This document shows, one piece after another, positions 1 to 5,742 of a stretch of 11,914 nucleotides of DNA. The position numbers were made by a program, and so were the translations under genes. The stretch's first letter is position 1, and every line of letters begins with the position of its first letter. Source of the stretch: Sphingomonas sp. (GTDB lineage Bacteria; Pseudomonadota; Alphaproteobacteria; Sphingomonadales; Sphingomonadaceae); assembly GCA_013812805.1 (NCBI GenBank), contig JACCSV010000018.1, positions 1 to 11,914 on the forward strand, given 5' to 3'. Below the pieces are notes generated by a model. The model did not search any database, was not told the origin of the DNA, and worked only from the letters and a program-made list of their open reading frames with translations.

Positions 1-1576
1 TCTTTCCGTACCGCTCATCACCGGTGATATCGTCCGACCGGACGACGCCTTCGCCCATGAAGGTAGGATGGAAGATGCCGGTCGCGCGTGGCATCCCGAA
101 CCGGTCGAAGTCGGATCGTTCGGCGCCGGACAGCGCGTACAACAGGTATTTCTCGCCCGCCTTGTCGAGCACGTTGTAGAAGAACGCACCGAACTGGGCT
201 CCGGTCAGCTCGACGCCGGCGTCGGTGACCATCTGGACCAGCCGCTCGAGATCCAGTTCGGCGGCCAGCGCCGACCCGCTGCGGTTGAGTGTCTCCAGGG
301 TGCGGCTCTCTTCAAGCAGAGCGGCTTCCGTCTGCTTGCGCAGGGTCAGGTCGACGACTGTGCAGCTCGCCCCGATATGCTCGCCATCCCGACTGATCGG
401 CGTTGCCCAATACTCCACTGGCACTGCCACTCCGTCGAGCCGGAAGAATAGCTCGTCTGGAACGTGGGCCGCTTTGCCCGTCGACGCGCATTGGTAGATC
501 GGGCACTCTTGGACGGGATAGTGGGATCCGTCGGGTCGGCTGTGGTGGATGACATCGTGCAGTTTTCGGCCGATGGCGTCCTGCTCTTGCTCAAAACCGA
601 GCATTGCCAGAAATCCCCGGCTTACGAGAGTGGTGACCCCCTCCCGATCCACGGCGTAGAAGCCCCCCGGAGCCGCATCGAGCACGAGCCGTAAACGCTC
701 CGCAGTCTCGCGGACAGTTTGTGCGGCCAGCGTACGCTCGGTTATGTCGACGACTCCGCCGACGTAGCGCCACGGCTGCCCTTCGGAATCCAGCAGCATG
801 GTGGCGCTGCTCATTAACCAGCGCAGCTCGCCGTTATCCGGACGAATGATCCGATATTCGACGTTCAGTGGTTGCCGCTCGGCGATTGCTTGCTCGAGCG
901 TCTGCGTGACCCGGGGCCAATCTTCCGGGATGACGACGGAGCTCAGCCGCTCCAGTTTGATCGGCGTCCCGGAGGGAAGTCCGTAGAGTTCGTACCATTC
1001 CTCCGAACAGATCGCTTCGTCGCGCTGGAGATCATAGTCGACGCTGCCGATGCGCCCGGCAGCCTGAACGATGCGAAGCCGCTCCTCGCTTTCGCGAAGC
1101 GCCTGCTCGGCGGCGTGCTGGGCCGCGATCTCGGTATTGACGCCGAACCAACGCACCACCTCGCCGCTGGCGTCGCGGACCGGCTGGACCCGCGTCAGGA
1201 ACGGCCGGAAATTGCCGTCAGCCCCTTTCAAGGGAAAGATCATCTCGAACGGCTCGCCGGTGGCGACCGACTGAGTCCAGCGCTCCATTACCGCCGGGAG
1301 CATTTGCGGATCGTGCACCGACTGCCAGCCCCAGCCCTCCATCTCGGCCGGGGACGTGCCGCAATATTCGTGCCAGCGGCGGTTGTACCAGACGATATAG
1401 CCGTCGCCGTTCGCAATCCAGCACAGGGTCGGAATGTTGTCCGCGGCGAGCTTGAACTGATCGTCGGTGATCGCATCCGGAGAAAGCGGCGGCAGCCTCT
1501 CTTCGAGAAGCCGGGCCGACCGCCAATACTGGTGCTGAAAATCGCTAAGCGGACCTTCGGGCTGGCTTGTAGCCAT
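1..1576 (-). CDS. Multi-PAS and GAF sensor protein, probable sensory histidine kinase (partial, 3' end outside window)
   Basis: An open frame of 525 codons runs leftward from an ATG at 1576-1574 off the window edge, so the C-terminus is missing. The start is well fixed: an in-frame TAA sits directly before the ATG, and GAGTGAG lies just upstream. Residues about 40-150 form a first PAS domain (W53, then NRRWHEYCG at 66-73). About 165-280 is a second PAS of the PAS_3 kind, ending in the usual GVVDITER linker. About 290-415 is a third PAS with an ECPIY motif. A GAF domain begins near 430 and is still open at 525. No transmembrane segment is visible, so it is probably cytosolic. This PAS-PAS-PAS-GAF order is common in proteobacterial hybrid or HWE/HisKA sensor kinases, so a kinase core should follow, but the kinase is inferred and the signal sensed is unknown. 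It is divergent from the HTH-like gene at 1829. Confidence 0.9.
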   Translation of the reverse strand, partial: MATSQPEGPLSDFQHQYWRSARLLEERLPPLSPDAITDDQFKLAADNIPTLCWIANGDGYIVWYNRRWHEYCGTSPAEMEGWGWQSVHDPQMLPAVMERWTQSVATGEPFEMIFPLKGADGNFRPFLTRVQPVRDASGEVVRWFGVNTEIAAQHAAEQALRESEERLRIVQAAGRIGSVDYDLQRDEAICSEEWYELYGLPSGTPIKLERLSSVVIPEDWPRVTQTLEQAIAERQPLNVEYRIIRPDNGELRWLMSSATMLLDSEGQPWRYVGGVVDITERTLAAQTVRETAERLRLVLDAAPGGFYAVDREGVTTLVSRGFLAMLGFEQEQDAIGRKLHDVIHHSRPDGSHYPVQECPIYQCASTGKAAHVPDELFFRLDGVAVPVEYWATPISRDGEHIGASCTVVDLTLRKQTEAALLEESRTLETLNRSGSALAAELDLERLVQMVTDAGVELTGAQFGAFFYNVLDKAGEKYLLYALSGAERSDFDRFGMPRATGIFHPTFMGEGVVRSDDITGDERYGK

Positions 1577-1630
1577 TTATCTCACTCGCCTGCCCCCGGT
1601 CGCGGGCCCCTACCGTCCGGGGACAGGAAA

Positions 1631-1686
1631 CTCCACCCCTGCACGAGATCGGGTCCTTATTGGCTTCAGCACGCTGTGCGGTGGAG
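1631..1686. repeat. Long imperfect inverted repeat with potential stem-loop
   Basis: CTCCACC at 1631-1637 is exactly complementary to GGTGGAG at 1680-1686, and GCAC at 1641-1644 is complementary to GTGC at 1676-1679. Together they give an 11-bp stem interrupted by a 3-nt bulge (CCT) on one side and closed by a loop of about 31 nt. An alternative fold pairs GGCTTC (1662-1667) with GGAGCC (1683-1688), and GCAC (1669-1672) with GTGC (1676-1679). The two folds use overlapping bases and are mutually exclusive. The role is unknown. Confidence 0.4.
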
Positions 1687-1784
1687 CCAGGCGATCGTCC
1701 GCACCGCGCTCGGCCTGATTGTTTCCGCTCTCGATCGGCAGCGCTTCGGATCACCAAACACGGAAAATGCTGTCCTACAGCCCC

Positions 1785-1800
1785 CACTTTGTCATAAGTG
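1785..1800. promoter_or_regulatory. Operator-like inverted repeat CACTT-N6-AAGTG
   Basis: Perfect 5-bp arms CACTT (1785-1789) and AAGTG (1796-1800) flank TGTCAT. A second nested symmetry, GTCA-TAAG-TGAC, covers 1791-1802. The site ends 28 bp before the start codon of the HTH-like gene, where an autoregulatory operator could lie. The arms are short, so chance remains possible. Confidence 0.3.
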
Positions 1801-1828
1801 ACCCGCCTCCTTTTTTCCCGGAGGCAGG

Positions 1829-2338
1829 ATGCCAGACACCCCACTCATCGCCTTCCAGCCCGCCGAGCTTCGCGCGCGTCACGACGGTTGGACGGCGGAG
1901 AAACAGATCGCCTTCATCGAGGCGCTGGCTGAGACCGCCTGCGTTGAGCAAGCATGCCGGCGCGTCGGCATGTCGGACAGCGCTGCCTACAAGCTGCGGC
2001 GCCGGCCGTGCGGTGCGGCATTCCGCTATGCCTGGGACGCGGCGCTCGACTATGCGCTGCATCGGCTCGAGGCTGCGGCGATGTCGCGCGCGCTCCACGG
2101 CGTCGCCCGCCCGCTGTTCCACAAGGGCGAGCAGGTCGGCGAGTGGCGCCACTATGACGAGCGGCTGACCATGTTCCTGCTCAAGAGCCGCCGCCCGGCG
2201 CGGTTCGGCAAGTGGATCGACCGGATGCTGGCGCCCGAGCCCGAAGCCGTCGAGGACGACGAGGAGGGGCTGCGGCTTGGCGGCGCGCTCGACGCCATCG
2301 ACTGCGGCGGACCGGTCGAGGACGGAAACCCCGAGTGA
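1829..2338 (+). CDS. Hypothetical protein with N-terminal helix-turn-helix-like segment
   Basis: 169 residues from an ATG with a strong ribosome binding site (GGAGG at 1820-1824). I do not recognise a named family. Residues about 20-60 start with WTAEKQIAFIEALAE and continue into ACVEQACRRVGMSDSAAYKL and an arginine run. This is the layout of a helix-turn-helix like those in terminase small subunits or transposases. Residues 60-130 are rich in Arg, Ala and aromatics and include a Tyr-Asp-Glu-Arg-Leu stretch (109-113). The tail (135-169) is strongly acidic (about 137-147 is mostly Glu/Asp) and probably disordered. No signal peptide or membrane segment is seen. It stands alone, divergent from the sensor gene. 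DNA binding is plausible but inferred. A remnant of a phage packaging gene is possible, but no other phage gene lies nearby. Confidence 0.75.
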   Translation: MPDTPLIAFQPAELRARHDGWTAEKQIAFIEALAETACVEQACRRVGMSDSAAYKLRRRPCGAAFRYAWDAALDYALHRLEAAAMSRALHGVARPLFHKGEQVGEWRHYDERLTMFLLKSRRPARFGKWIDRMLAPEPEAVEDDEEGLRLGGALDAIDCGGPVEDGNPE

Positions 2339-2488
2339 GCGTCACCCCGCACGCCCTCGCGCGCGCGTAGAGGGGCGACCTTAGCGAACTTTCGGCCCCG
2401 CGCTCGCGCTTTGGAAGGGTGTGATTCGCAGCCCTCCCCTACCCCACCGTCCCGAGCTGGACCTGTCGTCGCGCCCAGGGAGAACCAA
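2339..2488. other. Gene-poor spacer with a weak hairpin
   Basis: First part of the 377-bp stretch between the HTH-like gene and the transpeptidase gene. GGGGCGA at 2372-2378 can pair with TCGGCCCC at 2392-2399, giving 7 bp with one bulged G and a 14-nt loop. No T-run follows, so it is a poor intrinsic terminator. Nothing else recognisable is here. Confidence 0.4.
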
Positions 2489-2623
2489 ATGGCTACTCAA
2501 ACATTTATGCTCCGTACGAAGGGCATTTCTCCGCGATCGCGCCAGCGCCCGAAGCCGCTTCGCTACACCGGCCACACCAAAGTCTCGCCCGGCGGAACAA
2601 AAGCGATTCGAGCGTTCGTGTGA
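2489..2623 (+). CDS. Possible small basic peptide, 44 residues
   Basis: The reading frame starts at an ATG preceded by AGGGAG (2477-2482), six bases away, and ends at TGA 2621-2623. The peptide begins MATQTFMLRTKGISPRSRQR and contains many Arg and Lys residues but no Asp or Glu, so it would be extremely basic. No signal peptide, cysteine pair or known domain is visible. It lies alone in the spacer before the transpeptidase gene. The frame also extends upstream to 2411, but the start with the ribosome binding site is the better choice. Only the RBS and the unusual composition support it, so it may be non-coding. Confidence 0.35.
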   Translation: MATQTFMLRTKGISPRSRQRPKPLRYTGHTKVSPGGTKAIRAFV

Positions 2624-2715
2624 GGTTCATAAAAAAAGTCAATCACAAAAATGAAACCCGATGGATGAAGGCGCGTTGAAACAGCAAAAGAACTTCAGAA
2701 TTAAAGAGAAAAGCT
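2624..2715 (+). promoter_or_regulatory. AT-rich upstream region of the L,D-transpeptidase gene
   Basis: This segment is strikingly richer in A and T than everything around it, with several runs of A. It directly precedes the GTG start and probably carries the promoter and the leader. The best -35 match, TTGAAA at 2676-2681, has only AATTAA (2699-2704) at 17-bp spacing, which is weak and close to the start codon. I therefore do not assign a precise promoter. Confidence 0.35.
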
Positions 2716-3516
2716 GTGAAACTTCCCTTCCGGCGCGCCCTTGGCGTTGCCCTGTTGCTGTCTGCCGTCCCCATCGCCGCCCCCGCGGTAGCGGCCGATC
2801 GCTCCTATCCGGCGATCAATGCCGGGATGGCGATCCCCGCTGAAACGCTTGCTGGCCTCGGCGAGCGGATTCCCGCGCATGGGCGGTACGTGCTGGTCGA
2901 CGCCGCGTCGGCGCGCCTGTTCATGATCGAGGATGGCCGAGTGCGCGACTCGATGCGGGTGATCGTCGGCAAGCAGACCGCGGCGACGCCGGAACTGCGC
3001 ACCTCGCTCGCCTATGCGACCCTCAACCCCTATTGGCACGTGCCCACCGATCTCGCGCGCACCTTGACCGCTCCCAACGTGCTGAAGCATGGCACCTCCT
3101 ACCTTGCCGAGCGCGGCTACGAGGTTCTGTCGAAGTTCGGCCGCGGGGGCGAAGTGATCGATCCCGACAGCGTCGACTGGCAGGCTGTCGCCGACGGCCA
3201 GGCCACCGCTTATGTCCGCCAGAAACCCGGCCCCGCCAATTCGATGGGCGAGATGAAGTTCAGCCTCGCCGCGGGCGGCCAGATCTACCTTCACGACACC
3301 CCGCGCAAGGATCTGTTCGACGCCGCCGACCGCAGCCTCAGCGCCGGTTGTGTCCGGCTCGAGGACGCCGACCGCTTCGCTCGCTGGCTGTTGGGCGACA
3401 ACCCCACGCTGAGCTCCGACGAGCCCGAGCAGCACGTCGTGCTCCCGGGCGCGGTGCCGATTGCCATCACCTACCTAGCGCCCAGCGCGCAAATGCAGCT
3501 GGCGTCGCTTCGGTAG
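2716..3516 (+). CDS. Secreted L,D-transpeptidase, YkuD domain, YcbB-like catalytic core
   Basis: 266 residues from a GTG start with an AAGAGAA ribosome binding site. Residues 1-27 are a Sec signal peptide (basic KLPFRR, hydrophobic core, APAVAA cleavage region), so the enzyme acts in the periplasm. The YkuD domain spans about 55-255. The catalytic motif is visible as IYLHDTP (H193) followed by SAGCVRLEDA with nucleophile C212 and R214. NPYWHVP (104-110) and the segment 118-155 resemble the substrate-capping region of YcbB/LdtD. Such enzymes make 3-3 cross-links in peptidoglycan or attach proteins to it. E. coli YcbB is more than twice as long, with scaffold and peptidoglycan-binding domains absent here. 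The usual SHGC or SSGC signature is SAGC, a variant that keeps the cysteine. It appears monocistronic, with the minus-strand tRNA after it. Confidence 0.9.
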   Translation: MKLPFRRALGVALLLSAVPIAAPAVAADRSYPAINAGMAIPAETLAGLGERIPAHGRYVLVDAASARLFMIEDGRVRDSMRVIVGKQTAATPELRTSLAYATLNPYWHVPTDLARTLTAPNVLKHGTSYLAERGYEVLSKFGRGGEVIDPDSVDWQAVADGQATAYVRQKPGPANSMGEMKFSLAAGGQIYLHDTPRKDLFDAADRSLSAGCVRLEDADRFARWLLGDNPTLSSDEPEQHVVLPGAVPIAITYLAPSAQMQLASLR

Positions 3517-3537
3517 CGCTTGGGGTTGAAGGCCGGC

Positions 3538-3613
3538 TGGTGGAGCTGAGGAGGATCGAACTCCTGACCTCTGCAGTGCGATTGCAGCGCTCTCCCATCT
3601 GAGCTACAGCCCC
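3538..3613 (-). tRNA. tRNA-Ala (anticodon CGC)
   Basis: Read on the minus strand, the 76 nt fold as a complete cloverleaf. The acceptor stem GGGGCTG/CAGCTCC contains the G3:U70 wobble pair that identifies alanine tRNA. The D-arm is GCTCAGATGGGAGAGC. The anticodon stem CTGCA/TGCAG carries loop ATCGCAC with T33 and anticodon CGC, reading GCG codons. The T-arm is AGGAG-TTCGATC-CTCCT. The 3' CCA is encoded (complement of 3538-3540) after A73. A weak promoter candidate on the minus strand lies at 3644-3670 (TTGCAT, then GCTAAT after 15 bp). No intrinsic terminator with a T-run is evident beyond its 3' end, and no integrated element abuts it on the side seen. Confidence 0.95.
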
Positions 3614-3679
3614 GCGCCGGCCCGGGTGTCGGTGAAGCGGCTCATTAGCCCTGCTTTTCGACCCATGCAATTGCCTGCC

Positions 3680-3709
3680 GGCCAGAGTTTTTCCAACCTC
3701 TGACTGGCC
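3680..3709. repeat. Inverted repeat upstream of the MDR gene
   Basis: GGCCAG at 3680-3685 is complementary to CTGGCC at 3704-3709. A second pairing joins CAGAG (3683-3687) to CTCTG (3698-3702). The two share bases and compete. The element lies in the 155 bp between the tRNA and the oxidoreductase gene and could be in the leader of either. Its function is unknown. Confidence 0.3.
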
Positions 3710-3757
3710 TCTTTCGTAAGCCTCCTGCCCCGCCTATCGCGGCACCTCCATCGTCGC

Positions 3758-3763
3758 AGGAGG
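3758..3763 (+). promoter_or_regulatory. Ribosome binding site deciding the GTG start of the MDR gene
   Basis: A full AGGAGG lies 5 bases before the GTG at 3769. An ATG at 3767 overlaps that GTG in another frame and reaches a stop after seven codons (3788-3790). The protein family match begins in the GTG frame, so GTG is the productive start. Confidence 0.75.
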
Positions 3764-3768
3764 ACCAT

Positions 3769-4758
3769 GTGGCCCGAGCTTGGCATCTGATCAGCCGACC
3801 CGACGCGTTGCCGACACCGGACAACTTCGCGCTTCGGGACTGTCCGTTGCCGGATCTGGGCGATGGCATGGTCCACGTCCGCAACTTGTTCCTGTCGGTC
3901 GACCCCTACATGCGCGGGCGGATGAACGAAGCGAAGTCGTACATCCCGCCGTTCGCGCTCGACGCGCCGATGGAAGGCGGTGCGCTGGGCGAAGTCGTCC
4001 AGTCCAATGCCGAGGGCTTCAGTATAGGCGACTTGGTGGTGCACATGGCCGGGTGGCGTGACGAGGCGGTACTTGCCGCAAAAGCGCTGCAGAAGGCGCC
4101 GCAAATCGCGGGCGTCGAGCCGCAGGCGTTCCTTGGCGTGCTCGGGATGCCGGGCGCGACAGCCTACTTCGGTCTGCTCGACGCGGCGCAGGCGCAAGCA
4201 GGCGACCGCGTGTTCGTCTCCGCCGCGGCCGGAGCCGTCGGCTCGGCGGTGGTGGAGATCGCCAAGGCCAAGGGGATGACCGTGATCGGCTCGGCGCGCG
4301 GCCGACAGAAATGCGATTTCGTCGCCTCACTCGGCGCCGACGCGACCATCGATTACACCGCCGCGCCGATCCTGAAGGGCCTGCGCGAGGCGGCGCCCGA
4401 GGGCATCGACGTCTATTTCGACAATGTCGGCGGCGATCATCTCGACGCCGCCTTCGCCCGGGCCAGACTCAACGCGCGCTTCGCATTGTGCGGAATGATC
4501 GGCGGGTACAACAGCCGCGAGGCGATGAGCTTCCGCTACATCATCCGGGTGATCGCCATGCGCATCGCCCTCCGCGGTTTCCTCTACGGCGACTATGTGT
4601 CGCGGCTGGGCGAATTCTACTCGGAGGTCGGTGCATTGGTGGCGAGCGGCGAGGTGAAGTCGCACGAGACCATCGCCGACGGGCTCGAGGCTGCGCCAGA
4701 CGCCTTCCTTGGCCTGTTCAGCGGCGCCAACACCGGCAAGATGCTGGTCCGGGTATAA
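3769..4758 (+). CDS. NADP-dependent zinc-less medium-chain oxidoreductase (CurA/YncB/leukotriene B4 dehydrogenase-like)
   Basis: 329 residues, the usual length for this MDR subfamily. The N-terminal GroES-like substrate domain carries the hallmark DPYMRGRM at 45-52. GMPGATAYFGL at 126-136 marks the start of the nucleotide-binding half. The Rossmann glycine motif SAAAGAVGS at 151-159 binds NADP. YFDNVGG and the GGYN segment later in the chain are also typical. Structural zinc cysteines are absent, as expected for the zinc-less branch. Family members reduce the C=C bond of alpha,beta-unsaturated ketones, aldehydes or prostaglandin-like compounds in the cytosol; the natural substrate here is unknown. 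No co-transcribed partner is visible: the tRNA is on the opposite strand upstream, and the metallopeptidase gene converges on it with a 3-bp gap. Confidence 0.92.
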   Translation: MARAWHLISRPDALPTPDNFALRDCPLPDLGDGMVHVRNLFLSVDPYMRGRMNEAKSYIPPFALDAPMEGGALGEVVQSNAEGFSIGDLVVHMAGWRDEAVLAAKALQKAPQIAGVEPQAFLGVLGMPGATAYFGLLDAAQAQAGDRVFVSAAAGAVGSAVVEIAKAKGMTVIGSARGRQKCDFVASLGADATIDYTAAPILKGLREAAPEGIDVYFDNVGGDHLDAAFARARLNARFALCGMIGGYNSREAMSFRYIIRVIAMRIALRGFLYGDYVSRLGEFYSEVGALVASGEVKSHETIADGLEAAPDAFLGLFSGANTGKMLVRV

Positions 4759-4761
4759 CAC

Positions 4762-5649
4762 TTAGCGCGCGTAGTTGCAGCTTGCCGGGTCGCCGCTCTG
4801 CAACCCGCGCCGAAGTGCCTCCATGCGCTGCGCGGCACTTCCGTGAGTGAAGCTTTCGGGAACCACGCGGCCCTGCGCCTGGCGCTGCAGCGTGTCGTCG
4901 CCGATCGCTTCGGCGGCGCGCATCCCTTCCTCGATATCGCCCGGCTCGAGCATCGAGCCCTGCGCATCGCGCGTGTTGGCTGCCCAGACACCGGCGTAGC
5001 AATCGGCCTGGAGCTCTACCCCGACCTGGATCTGATTCCCCTCGGCGCTGCTGGCCCGAGCCTGCGCCGACTGGGCGCGGTCGAGCGTTCCTTCGAGATT
5101 CTGGACGTGATGGCCGACTTCATGAGCGATGACGTAGATTTGCGCAAAGTCGCCAGGCGCCTTGAACCGGCGGCTCAGCTCGTCGAAAAATACCGGGTCA
5201 ATGTAGATGCGCCGATCGGTCGGGCAATAAAATGGTCCCATCGCCGCCTGCGCGACCCCACAACCAGACTGGTCGGTGTTCGAGTAAGCCACCATCTCCG
5301 GTGCCTGGTAGGTCTGCCCGGCGCGCTGAAACAATTCGCTCCAGACGCGCTCCGTCAGCAGCAGGGTGTTGGACAGCACCCGGCGATCCTCCACGCTCAA
5401 CGTCGATTCCCCGGCCGGCGCGCTGGCGGTCGGCCCGCCGCTGCTGGGAAGGAGGCCGCCACCACCGCCGAGGCCCTGGAGTGCGCAATAGCCGAGCAGC
5501 AGGACGGCGACGCCGATCATCCCGAAGCGGCTGGCTACGAGCGGGAGAAGGCAGCCCAGCATGTTGCCGCCGCCACCGCCGAATCCCATGCCACCGCCGC
5601 GACCGGTGCGGTCGATGAAATTGTCGCTGCCGTCGTCGCCGAGCCGCAT
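4762..5649 (-). CDS. ypfJ: Neutral zinc metallopeptidase, YpfJ family, single-span membrane protein
   Basis: 295 residues from ATG 5649-5647, with AGGGAGA just upstream (complement of 5655-5661). It begins with a glycine-rich stretch (17-29). One hydrophobic span at about 38-60 follows, then a second glycine run and a predicted extracytoplasmic peptidase domain. The zinc motif is HEVGHH at 176-181 (ligands H176 and H180, catalytic E177). ELQADCYAG places a likely third ligand at E212. C130 and C142 could form a disulfide. Length and layout match the putative neutral zinc metallopeptidase family (PF04228). Substrates of the family are poorly known. The frame stays open upstream for many codons opposite bdhA, but the family match and the RBS fix this start. 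It is divergent from bdhA (93 bp between starts) and convergent with the MDR gene. Confidence 0.9.
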   Translation of the reverse strand: MRLGDDGSDNFIDRTGRGGGMGFGGGGGNMLGCLLPLVASRFGMIGVAVLLLGYCALQGLGGGGGLLPSSGGPTASAPAGESTLSVEDRRVLSNTLLLTERVWSELFQRAGQTYQAPEMVAYSNTDQSGCGVAQAAMGPFYCPTDRRIYIDPVFFDELSRRFKAPGDFAQIYVIAHEVGHHVQNLEGTLDRAQSAQARASSAEGNQIQVGVELQADCYAGVWAANTRDAQGSMLEPGDIEEGMRAAEAIGDDTLQRQAQGRVVPESFTHGSAAQRMEALRRGLQSGDPASCNYAR

Positions 5650-5742
5650 TTTCGTCTCCCTGTTCCTCGCCCAATGCCCAAGCTGCCGAAGCGGTTGCAT
5701 TGCGCCGCCCTCGCGGCAACTAGCAGCGTTGGAGGAGCGGCG
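5650..5742. other. Short divergent promoter region between ypfJ-type gene and bdhA
   Basis: These 93 bp must drive transcription in both directions. Ribosome binding sites are visible at each end: AGGGAGA on the minus strand and GGAGGAG at 5731-5737 on the plus strand. TTGCAT at 5694-5699 could be a plus-strand -35 element, but the hexamer 17 bp on (AACTAG) is a poor -10, so no promoter is assigned. Confidence 0.4.

Larger units (their letters stand above)
1577..1828. other. Divergent intergenic region between sensor gene and HTH-like gene
   Basis: These 252 bp must hold the promoters of both divergent genes. I see no convincing -35/-10 pair. It contains two inverted repeats, listed separately: a large imperfect stem at 1631-1686 and a compact one at 1785-1800. 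The ribosome binding site GGAGG at 1820-1824 belongs to the rightward gene. No ORF here looks coding. Confidence 0.6.

Noticed and set aside
872..1801. 309-codon plus-strand open frame
   Set aside because: Antisense to the PAS domains of the sensor gene, with no domain match and a biased composition.
3538..3613. tRNA gene as an attachment site of an integrated element
   Set aside because: No integrase gene or duplicate of the tRNA 3' end was found on the flank of the 3' end. The neighbours are ordinary chromosomal genes.
4843..5742. Long plus-strand open frame continuous with bdhA
   Set aside because: It is antisense to the zinc metallopeptidase gene. The SDR family match and the ribosome binding site begin at 5743; the extension is a high-GC artefact.
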